Of a stretch of 64,000 nt of DNA, positions 56,417-64,000 are shown piece by piece. Where the stretch lies: contig NZ_CP036281.1 in assembly GCF_007750395.1 (NCBI RefSeq), forward strand, positions 3,805,001 to 3,869,000, given 5' to 3'. The translations under genes were made by a program, and so were the position numbers. Within the stretch, counting starts at the first letter, position 1, and each line of letters opens with the position of its first letter. The stretch is from Polystyrenella longa. Lineage in GTDB: Bacteria > Planctomycetota > Planctomycetia > Planctomycetales > Planctomycetaceae. A model generated the notes under the pieces. That model saw only the letters and a list, made by a program, of their open reading frames with translations. It was not told the origin of the DNA and ran no database searches.

Positions 56417-58549
56417 GTGGCAACAGTCGAAAAGGCCTCAGTAAAACGGCTTCTCGCCGGACGGCATTTCCTGAAAGGGCAGCGACGCTTCACCCTTATC
56501 TGGGCAGTGCTCGCCTCGTGTATTTTCTGTCTGGCATTGCTCACTCTCTTTCTACTGCTCGACCTGCTCCACACGCGCGGTTCTGTTCAGATCAATCCAG
56601 ATCATGAAGCTGAGTTCAGGCAACTGCTTCCCAAATTCAACTCGAGGGTCAAAATAGATCTCCCTGTCGATCTTGCAAGAATGTTCAAGGCTGATGGTGA
56701 CGGAGGAGAAGAAGTATCAGAATCTTCGACTGAAGATTCTGATACGAACGACAAAACAAAGTCCGAGTCGGAAGTTTCCAATCTCTCTGAAAAGTTCACT
56801 GAGAAGGATTCGAGTCATATACGGTTGCGTCTCGATTATTTCGAAAGAGGGATTCTCCCTTCCGTCTGGTGGCTGAGAAATACAGTCTGGGGTTATCCCG
56901 TAGCGAGTGCTTACGACCGAATCACTTGGTTAAACACCAACACGACAGCGTTGATCTTTTTGATTCTGACGCTCGTATTTCTCATGTTACTATTCAATCT
57001 GATGACCTCCCGAATCTGGAATGTTTCCGCGCAGATCGGAATGGAAGTCGCCCAGAAACTTCGGCGCGAATTATACCGTCAGGTCCTTCGGCTTGGCCCG
57101 GCCGACTTATGTGAGCAACAACAGCAACACGCCGTCGAACTATTCACTAAAGACACAGAAGAGGTGCGGACCTCTGTGGAATCGCTGGCTTACCGTTACG
57201 CCCGCGACACCGTCCTGTTAGTCACCTTAGTCCTGTTCGCCCTTACTCTGAACTGGTTACTCGCTCTCGAATGTCTGATTCCCCTGGGAGCCTGTTGGTA
57301 CCTGATTCGTCAGGAATTGATCCGGTTCCGGGAATCTCGCGCACTTCTCGATGCTTCCGCCAACAAGACGCTCAACGTCCTCTCGCAAAGTTTCCGTAAT
57401 ACGCGGCTCGTCCGAGCCTATGGCATGGAAACATCAGAGCATGAAACTTTTTCCAGAAATCTGGACCGATTAAAAGAGCGACTCCTCAATGTGAACCGAC
57501 GGGAACGCTGGTCTCGCTGGTTTTGCCGAATGCTGATTTTGTTCTGCGCATCCATTGTGCTGATCCTTGTCTGCATGAAGGTCTTGATTGACTCAAGCAA
57601 TTTACCACTGGCCGCCGGCTTAAGCCTGTTAGTCACTTTTATTGCGCTGCATTGGCCTCTTAAGAACTTGGCGAAGATCCCTGTCGAGAAAAAAATCGCC
57701 GGGCATGCGGCCGATCGAATTTATCGTTATCTCGACAATGTCCCTCCTGTCAGCCAGGCGGTCGGTGCAAAATTCATGTCACCCCTCGCGAACTCGCTCG
57801 CTTTTGAATCAGTTCACTATCAAACCGAATCTGGACAGAAATTACTCAACGGACTTGATCTGACTGTGAAAGCGGGCGAAAAAATTGCCTTGGTTTCACT
57901 CAATCGCCTGGAATGCGTCGCGGCTGCCAATCTGATTTCGCGATTCATCGAACCTTCAGACGGTCGTCTCCTGATCGATGGCGAAGATATTTCCTGGGCG
58001 ACTTTAGAGTCATTACGGGCCGAAATTGCTTACGTAGGTGGAAACGATCAATTCTTCACAGGCTCGGTGTTCGAAAACATACGCACGGGAAATAATTCCT
58101 TTTCCCATTCGGCAGTCATGGAAACGGCCAAGCAGGCCCGTGCACACAATTTCATCCTACGTCTTCCCAATGGATACGAGACGATCCTCGGCCCGAACGG
58201 TGAAACTCTGACCCCCGGACAACGGTTTCGATTGGGAATCGCTCGCGCCCTGCTTCGCAATCCGGCACTCCTAATACTGGCGGAACCGGCGGAGCCCTTG
58301 GATACTGACACGAAATCACGACTGGACGATGCCTACACGCAGATTATACAGGGACGGACCACAATATTTCTGCCCAATCGGCTCTCCACTGTTCGGCGGG
58401 TCGATCGCATTGCCTTGATACATGAAGGTAAGGTTGAGTCGATCGGAACTCACGCCGAACTCGTCAAGAAGTCTCCCATCTATCGCCATTGGGAGTACAT
58501 GAATTTCAACGCATTTCGAACCAATGGTTCCGCTGATTGCGATTCCTGA
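56417..58549 (+). CDS. full-length ABC exporter-like protein with a degenerate nucleotide-binding domain
   Basis: The 710-residue protein has the exporter layout: membrane helix near 30-55, a polar acidic insertion (about 60-140), further membrane helices between about 175 and 400, and an ABC ATPase-like domain from about residue 455. The ATPase domain aligns well with family members, but the catalytic residues are gone. The P-loop is VSLNRLECVAAANLI, with V501 where the lysine of GKS/T would be. The signature is LTPGQRFRLG instead of LSGGQ, the Walker B aspartate is A622 (LILAEPAEPLD), and the switch histidine is N654 (FLPNRLST). It is thus likely unable to bind or hydrolyse ATP normally. 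The intact reading frame argues for a retained, non-transport function. The start is GTG at 56417. Confidence 0.85.
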   Translation: MATVEKASVKRLLAGRHFLKGQRRFTLIWAVLASCIFCLALLTLFLLLDLLHTRGSVQINPDHEAEFRQLLPKFNSRVKIDLPVDLARMFKADGDGGEEVSESSTEDSDTNDKTKSESEVSNLSEKFTEKDSSHIRLRLDYFERGILPSVWWLRNTVWGYPVASAYDRITWLNTNTTALIFLILTLVFLMLLFNLMTSRIWNVSAQIGMEVAQKLRRELYRQVLRLGPADLCEQQQQHAVELFTKDTEEVRTSVESLAYRYARDTVLLVTLVLFALTLNWLLALECLIPLGACWYLIRQELIRFRESRALLDASANKTLNVLSQSFRNTRLVRAYGMETSEHETFSRNLDRLKERLLNVNRRERWSRWFCRMLILFCASIVLILVCMKVLIDSSNLPLAAGLSLLVTFIALHWPLKNLAKIPVEKKIAGHAADRIYRYLDNVPPVSQAVGAKFMSPLANSLAFESVHYQTESGQKLLNGLDLTVKAGEKIALVSLNRLECVAAANLISRFIEPSDGRLLIDGEDISWATLESLRAEIAYVGGNDQFFTGSVFENIRTGNNSFSHSAVMETAKQARAHNFILRLPNGYETILGPNGETLTPGQRFRLGIARALLRNPALLILAEPAEPLDTDTKSRLDDAYTQIIQGRTTIFLPNRLSTVRRVDRIALIHEGKVESIGTHAELVKKSPIYRHWEYMNFNAFRTNGSADCDS

Positions 58550-58642
58550 GGAGCCTCCCTCATCACGTTGAGTTCTATGATTTATGCCTGACTCATCGAG
58601 CACAGACATTACAATGAAAATACAGCACAGGAGGTGACTACG

Positions 58643-59245
58643 GTGATTTATTCAGAGTTAGTTGACCGAGCATTGCGGTTAAGTGCCCGTGCCCATCGGG
58701 ATCAGAACCGCAAAGCATCCGACCTGCCCTACCTCATGCACCCTGCGGCGGTCACGCTAATCTTGGCACAGGCTGGCTTCGAAGAAGAAGACAATATTCT
58801 CGCGGCCGCCCTCCTGCACGATGTTGTGGAGGATACGACCGTCACTTTGGAAGAACTGGAAAGCAAACATATCTTTCCCGCTGAAGTAATCGAACTTGTC
58901 GCGGAACTAAGCGAGCAGAAACAGGATGAAAAGGGAAACAAGATCCCCTGGAAGCCTCGCAAGGAACATCACCTTGAAGTCATCCGTCAATCAAGCGACG
59001 GCGCCTGCGCGATAGTGCTGGCTGACAAACTTCATAATCTGAAATCGACGTTATTCGACCTCGAACACGAAGGTCCCCAGGTCTGGGATCGATTCTATTC
59101 GTCTGAGGAAGAATTCCTGTGGTATCACCACGAAATGTTGAGTGCCGCCGATCGAGATGAAAAACGAATTCAACGGCTGATCCAGGAAAACAGGCACTTA
59201 CTCAACGAATTGGCCCTCGCATCTGATGGACCGGAAGACAAATAG
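58643..59245 (+). CDS. HD-domain hydrolase related to (p)ppGpp hydrolases
   Basis: The start is placed at the second GTG, 58643, because an AGGAGG at 58628-58633 is 9 bp before it; the first GTG (58634) overlaps this site. The 200-residue protein has HD-domain residues in the RelA/SpoT-MESH1 order: H18, H33 in LMHP, HD59-60 and ED63-64 (ALLHDVVEDT), and the later LADKLHNL. It lacks the synthetase and TGS parts, so it would be a small hydrolase of (p)ppGpp or another nucleotide. Substrate specificity is not certain from sequence. Confidence 0.82.
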   Translation: MIYSELVDRALRLSARAHRDQNRKASDLPYLMHPAAVTLILAQAGFEEEDNILAAALLHDVVEDTTVTLEELESKHIFPAEVIELVAELSEQKQDEKGNKIPWKPRKEHHLEVIRQSSDGACAIVLADKLHNLKSTLFDLEHEGPQVWDRFYSSEEEFLWYHHEMLSAADRDEKRIQRLIQENRHLLNELALASDGPEDK

Positions 59246-59302
59246 CCTCCATTCAGACTTCTCTGCGAAGGCGGCCACAGGGTTCATTTGCCCCCAGCGC
59301 AG

Positions 59303-59332
59303 AAAAAACGCATCCTCCGAAGAGGACGCGTT
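59303..59332 (-). terminator. intrinsic terminator with a UUCG loop
   Basis: On the minus strand an 11 bp stem (AACGCGTCCTC with GAGGATGCGTT, one G-T wobble) closed by a very stable TTCG loop is followed by TTTT. It stops transcription of the gene at 59384 and converges with the HD gene. Confidence 0.82.
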
Positions 59333-59383
59333 CGTCCGACACATGAATTGTTTCGCTGCCGTACCGCTTCTAGCGGATTGAAT

Positions 59384-59857
59384 TCAGGCGGCTTGAATTT
59401 GCTGATAGTGATCCGGGTGATGTTCAACGGCATCGGTCGGAGTCTGATTGAAGAGAGCCAGCCCGCGAGTTCCCCAGGCACCCTCTTGATAATAGAAAAC
59501 AGCGACGGCTGATTTACGAATCTTCATTCCCGCATGTTCATCCGATTCGCGGAAATTGGGCGTCAAAATGATTTCTAATGAGACTAACGCGTGAATACAG
59601 CCACTCATACGATCCCGGGCGAATTGGACTTCGCTTTTCCAGTCGCAGTCGACCTGCTTGAAATCGTGAGGGGTATTCTGAGTTATGGCCAGTTCTGAGA
59701 ATCGCGCTTCCAGATGTTCTCTCTGGTACCCAAAACGCCTAACGACCATCTGCTCTTCCCGCAGGGACAGCATGGGAACGATTTCCGTTTTCAGCACCCG
59801 GTGTACAAAATAGATAGTCGCGGCTGCTGTGCAAGCCAACCAGATAGCGGTTTCCAT
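59384..59857 (-). CDS. hypothetical membrane-anchored protein
   Basis: The 157-residue protein starts with a hydrophobic anchor (METAIWLACTAAATIYFVH) and continues as a soluble domain. The region about 50-120 includes a LEIILTP and a W-G-T-R-G-L-A-L-F turn near the C terminus. I do not recognise a family. It stands alone with its own terminator (59303). Confidence 0.55.
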   Translation of the reverse strand: METAIWLACTAAATIYFVHRVLKTEIVPMLSLREEQMVVRRFGYQREHLEARFSELAITQNTPHDFKQVDCDWKSEVQFARDRMSGCIHALVSLEIILTPNFRESDEHAGMKIRKSAVAVFYYQEGAWGTRGLALFNQTPTDAVEHHPDHYQQIQAA

Positions 59858-60536
59858 CCTGAATGACTCCTGAGTGAGAGAGGTTTTGCGGAGATTTTCT
59901 CGTCAAACAGTTACAGACCGAAAATAAACGAATTACTAACACCCTCAAAGATGTTTCAAGGAAGTCATTCGTCCGTTGTTTTCCGAACTGATCGGAGAGA
60001 GAACTGATTGTCGAGACAAATCGAAAGATGTGTTCAGCTTAAGCACAGCAGCTGTGTTATTATTCTACGAGACTGAATTCAAAAAGGCGGAAAAGATTTG
60101 TAACAATTACATAAATATTTCAACATTTGTTAATGCAAATCTTACCCAAACCCCCATTTCTGCCTGCTGTACTAATACCTGAACAATTAGATAACTCAGT
60201 AACCCTATTTATCGGTACGATTGACTGTCGAATGCGCCCCAAACCGGGACGGATATAGTAGATAGGTGAACGTTTCCGGTGCTGGAATAGTGCCGGGATT
60301 CAGTTTCGAACTGGGATTCAAACCCCACAACGCCGGAAGACTTCCAATTTGACGGGACATCGGTGAAATGAACTTCCCGTGAAAACGGGAGAGCATTGGG
60401 ATAGCAGATTTATTCAACGGGCTCAATGTTAATTTCGATAGCCCCCTGCTAAGCTTCGAGTCCAAAAACAAGTCATTTCTCCCCGCCCAATTCATGAACT
60501 GTGGGGCTCGTTCAATTTCAGTACAGGTGGAAAGCT
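59858..60536. other. intergenic, no gene recognised
   Basis: This 679 bp stretch separates the minus-strand hypothetical gene from the endonuclease IV gene. A 96-codon minus-strand frame at 60205-60495 has no recognisable domain and was not called. There is no clear RNA or terminator. Confidence 0.4.
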
Positions 60537-61421
60537 ATGGGACTTCTGGGAGCACACATGTCGATCGCCGGTGGCTACTACAAAGCCGCCAATGCTGCAG
60601 GCGAATTTGAGATGGAATGTGTCCAAATCTTCACTAAGAATAACAACCAGTGGAAAGCCAAAGAGTTAACGGACAAGGATGTCCATCTGTTTCGTGAGTC
60701 GATGGAAAAGCACCATTTATCGAATGCTTGCTCCCACTCAAGTTATCTGATCAACATGGCCAGCCCCAAGCCGGAACTGTGGCAAAAATCAGTGGATGCG
60801 TACGTTATCGAGTTGGAACGAGCCGAAAGACTGGGACTGGGGGGAGTGGTGATTCATCCGGGGAGTTATGTCGAATCGTCTCCCGAAGAAGGGCTGGATA
60901 AGATTGTCCGCGGAATCGACGAAGTTCTCGAACGGACAGACGGCGCCGCGGTCGAGATCTGGTTGGAAACCACGGCCGGACAAGGCTCAAATCTCGGTTA
61001 TCAGTTCCCGGAATTGCAGTACCTCATCGATAATGCAGCCGATTCATCGCGGATTGGCATTTGCATCGATACCTGCCATATTCACGCTGCCGGATACAAA
61101 ATCACGACCGAGGCAGACTTCAAAAAAACGATGCAAGAGTTCGACGAACTCATTGGGACAGACCGAATTCGGGCTTTTCACCTGAATGACAGCAAAAAAG
61201 AGTTCGGTAGCCGCAAGGACCGGCATGAACATATTGGCGAGGGGACGATTGGCGTCGAGGCGTTCCGGTTCCTGGTGAATGACAAAAGATTCGCCAAAAT
61301 CCCGATGTATATGGAGACTCCTAAGGGAGAACGGGATGGCATGCAATTGGATGCTATGAATCTGCAAACGCTCCGGGATCTGATCAAGTCGCCGAAAAAG
61401 CCAAAATCGAGCTCGAAATAG
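60537..61421 (+). CDS. nfo: endonuclease IV (AP endonuclease)
   Basis: The start is ATG 60537 (MGLLGAHMSIAGG) with AGGTGG 6-9 bp upstream, giving 294 residues; an upstream GTG/ATG frame adds 12 unlikely residues. The Nfo metal-binding ligands are in place: GAHMS near the N terminus, VIHPGSY (H), WLETTAGQG (E), ICIDTCHIHAAGY (D, H), AFHLNDSKK (H, D), DRHEHIGEGTIG (H), and a final MYMETPKG (E). It cleaves DNA backbones at abasic sites in base excision repair. It complements the SRAP abasic-site protein at 19648 in function, though they are far apart. Confidence 0.95.
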   Translation: MGLLGAHMSIAGGYYKAANAAGEFEMECVQIFTKNNNQWKAKELTDKDVHLFRESMEKHHLSNACSHSSYLINMASPKPELWQKSVDAYVIELERAERLGLGGVVIHPGSYVESSPEEGLDKIVRGIDEVLERTDGAAVEIWLETTAGQGSNLGYQFPELQYLIDNAADSSRIGICIDTCHIHAAGYKITTEADFKKTMQEFDELIGTDRIRAFHLNDSKKEFGSRKDRHEHIGEGTIGVEAFRFLVNDKRFAKIPMYMETPKGERDGMQLDAMNLQTLRDLIKSPKKPKSSSK

Positions 61422-61623
61422 TTCCTTTTTCAAACAGACGAAATGGTCTTCAGGTGTCAAACCCGTCTTGTCGCCAAAATCCTTCCGAGCTACGATAGCT
61501 GAACGCCTATAAACACCTTCCCTGAGATCAGTTAGCGGATACCAGCCTGACTGGAACCACGATTGATGGTCCTTGGGGAATTCATTCAGTTAAACCTCCA
61601 GTTTCTGGAACAAGGACGTTCCC

Positions 61624-62379
61624 ATGTCTGTCATCGGTCTGATTCCTGCCCGCGAACGATCGACCCGGCTCCCTAATAAGTTGCTGCTGGACCAAACTGG
61701 CAAACCCCTGTTGCAATACACTTGGGAAGCCGCCTGCTCCGCCAACAAGCTGGATCGCGTGATCGTGGCCACTGACAGCCGCAAAATTGCGGATGTCGTC
61801 ACCCGCTTCGGCGGTGAAGTCGCGATTACGGGCGAACATCCTTCGGGAACCGACCGAATTGCGGAAGTCGTGCGGAATCTGGGTTCTGAAGTCAGCATCG
61901 CAGTGAACATTCAGGGGGATGAACCCGACATCGACCCGAACCAGATCAATAGTCTGGTCGAAACGCTGGAACAGGCCCCAGGGGTTCAAATGTCTACCTT
62001 GGGGACACCCATTCGGGAAATGTCGGTTCTGAAAGACCCTTCTTGCACTAAAGTTGTCTGTGATGAACAGGGGCGGGCTTTATATTTCAGTCGTTCCATG
62101 ATACCGTTTTGCCGTGACCATAATCCGGAGGAACTGCTCGATGATGAGTCCCCCTGGTTACTCCATTTGGGACTGTACGCGTACCGTCGCGACTTCCTGC
62201 TGCAGTTGACCGAACTCCCGCCTTCGCGCCTGGAGAAACTGGAAAAGCTGGAACAATTACGAGCACTCGAAACGGGTGCCCGTATTCAAGTTGCCGTTGT
62301 AGAGCATCGCTCGGTTGGAATCGACACCCCTGAAGACTATGCTCAGTTTGTAACTCGCAAAATACGAAGAGCTGCCTGA
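61624..62379 (+). CDS. kdsB: 3-deoxy-manno-octulosonate cytidylyltransferase
   Basis: The 251-residue protein has the KdsB pattern: IGLIPARERSTRLPNKLL at the N terminus (usually PARYxSTRLPGKPL), VIVATDSRKIAD, NIQGDEPDIDP and the C-terminal EKLEQLRALE with GIDTPEDYA. It activates Kdo with CTP for transfer to lipid A, so with hldE/waaF it shows that the LPS inner core is made. pyrG, which makes CTP, follows 166 bp downstream on the same strand. That spacing is also seen in other Gram-negative genomes, where kdsB and pyrG are often close. Confidence 0.93.
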   Translation: MSVIGLIPARERSTRLPNKLLLDQTGKPLLQYTWEAACSANKLDRVIVATDSRKIADVVTRFGGEVAITGEHPSGTDRIAEVVRNLGSEVSIAVNIQGDEPDIDPNQINSLVETLEQAPGVQMSTLGTPIREMSVLKDPSCTKVVCDEQGRALYFSRSMIPFCRDHNPEELLDDESPWLLHLGLYAYRRDFLLQLTELPPSRLEKLEKLEQLRALETGARIQVAVVEHRSVGIDTPEDYAQFVTRKIRRAA

Positions 62380-62545
62380 TCTGCGATGGTTGTTCCTGGT
62401 CAAATTGGCGGCTCTCTGAGAAACAGCAACAGAGTCAGCCAACCTGCCTGTTGAGTACACGAGGAAACTCGAAGCCTCCGACGGGCAACTGCCTTTATTT
62501 GACCACCTGGAACAAACAGAACCTGAAACGAGATCAGAATAGCCG

Positions 62546-64000
62546 ATGACTAAGTACATTTTCGTCACTGGAGGAGTAGTCAGTTCGCTGGGTAAGGGAC
62601 TCACCTCGGCTTCAATCGGGCTTCTACTGGAGCGACGCGGCCTCAAAGTCCGCATGCAGAAACTCGACCCTTACTTGAATGTCGACCCCGGCACGATGAG
62701 CCCCTACCAACACGGGGAAGTCTACGTTCTCGATGATGGTTCCGAAACTGACCTCGACCTGGGCCACTACGAACGCTTTACCAATGCTTCTCTCACCCGC
62801 GAATCCAACTACACGACGGGGCAGATCTACCAGACGGTGATTCACAAAGAACGCCGTGGAGAATACCTGGGCCGAACTGTACAGGTCATCCCGCACATTA
62901 CGGATGAGATCAAAAAGGCGATCTTGAACCTGTCCCATCCGGATGTTGACGTGGTGATCACGGAGCTGGGTGGCACGATCGGAGACATTGAAGGCTTGCC
63001 CTTCCTCGAAGGAATTCGTCAGATCCCCCTGGAAATTGGCAAAGACAATTGCCTCTTTATCCACCTGACGCTGGTCCCCTATCTGAAAGCAGCCAGAGAA
63101 GCGAAAACCAAGCCGACACAACATTCCGTTGGCCAACTCCGCGAGATCGGTATCCAACCCGATATTTTGATCGTCCGCACTGAGCGCCCTCTGGAACGAG
63201 AGCTTACCGATAAGATCGCGATGTTCTGTAACGTCGAAAAGCGTGCCGTGATCGTGGAAGTCGATACCGAATATTCGATTTATGAAGTCCCCATTGGGCT
63301 GGCCGAAGACAATATCGACAAGCTGATCGTCGAGAAGCTTTCTTTGACGCAGGCCGGTCCGCTGAACCTGGACGACTGGCAACATCTTATGCACCGGATT
63401 CGACATCCCGAGCAGGAAGTAACCATCGCCGTCGTCGGAAAATACATTGAGCATCGTGACGCTTACAAATCGATTTATGAATCACTCGACCACGCCGGCT
63501 TTTCACACAACACACGAGTGCTAATCAAACGAATTGAAGCAGAAGAACTGGAAAAGAAAGATGCCGAACTGTTACTGAGCGGTATCGATGGCCTATTAGT
63601 ACCGGGCGGATTCGGTATGCGGGGTATCGAAGGCAAAATCAAAGCGATTCAGTTTGCTCGTGAGAACTCCATTCCGTTCTTCGGAATCTGTCTGGGAATG
63701 CAATGTGCCGTCATCGAATTCGCCCGGAACGTTCTCCATTTAGACGATGCCAACAGTACAGAGTTCGCCGGCGACTCGCCGCACCCCGTGATCTGTATGC
63801 TGGAAGATCAGAAAACGATCGTCAACAAGGGAGGTACCATGCGTCTGGGTGCTCAGCCTTGTGTCCTTCGTGAAGGTTCTCGCTCAGCAGAGGCGTATGG
63901 TTCGTCTGAGATCAGCGAACGACATCGACATCGTTACGAATTCAACCCGAACTATCGCACCGAATTTGAGCAGGCAGGCATGCTGGCTGCCGGCACCAGC
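62546..64000 (+). CDS. pyrG: CTP synthase, cut by the window edge
   Basis: Translation from ATG 62546 is open to the last base, 485 codons; the family has about 540, so the last 50 or so are outside the window. The N-terminal synthase has [18 protein letters not shown] and [23 protein letters not shown] with LDLGHYERF. The glutaminase domain shows GGFGMRG and [15 protein letters not shown] with catalytic C382. It makes CTP from UTP, ATP and glutamine. It probably forms an operon with kdsB. The final third includes GTMRLG and RHRHRYEFN as expected. Confidence 0.95.
   Translation, partial: MTKYIFVTGGVVSSLGKGLTSASIGLLLERRGLKVRMQKLDPYLNVDPGTMSPYQHGEVYVLDDGSETDLDLGHYERFTNASLTRESNYTTGQIYQTVIHKERRGEYLGRTVQVIPHITDEIKKAILNLSHPDVDVVITELGGTIGDIEGLPFLEGIRQIPLEIGKDNCLFIHLTLVPYLKAAREAKTKPTQHSVGQLREIGIQPDILIVRTERPLERELTDKIAMFCNVEKRAVIVEVDTEYSIYEVPIGLAEDNIDKLIVEKLSLTQAGPLNLDDWQHLMHRIRHPEQEVTIAVVGKYIEHRDAYKSIYESLDHAGFSHNTRVLIKRIEAEELEKKDAELLLSGIDGLLVPGGFGMRGIEGKIKAIQFARENSIPFFGICLGMQCAVIEFARNVLHLDDANSTEFAGDSPHPVICMLEDQKTIVNKGGTMRLGAQPCVLREGSRSAEAYGSSEISERHRHRYEFNPNYRTEFEQAGMLAAGTS

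Noticed and set aside
60205-60495. 96-codon minus-strand frame in the gap before endonuclease IV
   Set aside because: No signal, no domain and no ribosome binding site; composition is not convincing.
62624-63454. Minus-strand frame (276 codons) overlapping pyrG
   Set aside because: Antisense shadow of a highly conserved CTP synthase frame.

Overview
The window reads as chromosomal DNA of a planctomycete, probably of the Planctomycetaceae/Gimesia-Rubinisphaera type (inferred from gene families, not from a marker gene). The evidence is a serine/threonine kinase fused to WD40 repeats and paired with an ECF sigma factor, many secreted beta-propeller proteins, cytochrome-like proteins with signal peptides, a giant protein made of secretin N-domain-like repeats, and genes for LPS heptose and Kdo, which imply a Gram-negative type outer membrane. 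Genes sit on both strands in short operons. No rRNA, tRNA or CRISPR array was seen.

Layout. 0-4.5 kb: ECF sigma factor and kinase-WD40 receptor (minus strand). 4.7-5.4 kb: a secreted protein with a duplicated domain. 5.5-12.1 kb: an accessory stretch bounded by two similarly oriented decayed copies of an integrase-type mobile element; it carries a CBS protein, a Cu/Zn superoxide dismutase, a phytoene-desaturase-like oxidoreductase and a dihaem cytochrome. The inner edge of the second copy abuts the orphan tail of a short-chain dehydrogenase. 12.2-16.8 kb: NCS1-type permease, mannitol-dehydrogenase-family enzyme and a secreted beta-helix protein. 17-22.5 kb: PQQ-type propeller, GH43-like protein, SRAP protein, large FAD oxidoreductase.

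22.5-27.6 kb: argB, argD and argF, then a GH3-type acyl-adenylating enzyme, all on the minus strand. 28-32.6 kb: a three-domain RidA-like secreted protein, a C45 peptidase fused to a degenerate acyl-carrier domain, an HpcH-type aldolase and a 2Fe-2S ferredoxin. 32.8-40.8 kb: one gene of about 2,670 codons encoding about 30 tandem secretin N-like repeats but no secretin barrel. 42.4-47 kb: hldE, waaF, a GT4 glycosyltransferase and a WaaP-like kinase, an LPS core operon. 47.4-50.6 kb: argG, then a metallophosphatase overlapping pdxA.

50.6-64 kb: a cruciform-forming repeat, a histidine phosphatase, a Tat-exported propeller, a c-type-cytochrome-like exported protein, acylphosphatase, an ABC-2 permease, a full-length ABC exporter-like protein whose ATPase motifs are all lost, an HD hydrolase, endonuclease IV, kdsB and a pyrG gene cut by the right edge of the window. 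The most unusual items are the giant secretin-N repeat protein, the pseudo-ATPase ABC protein, the carrier-domain/C45 fusion, and the element-bounded segment with its truncated dehydrogenase.
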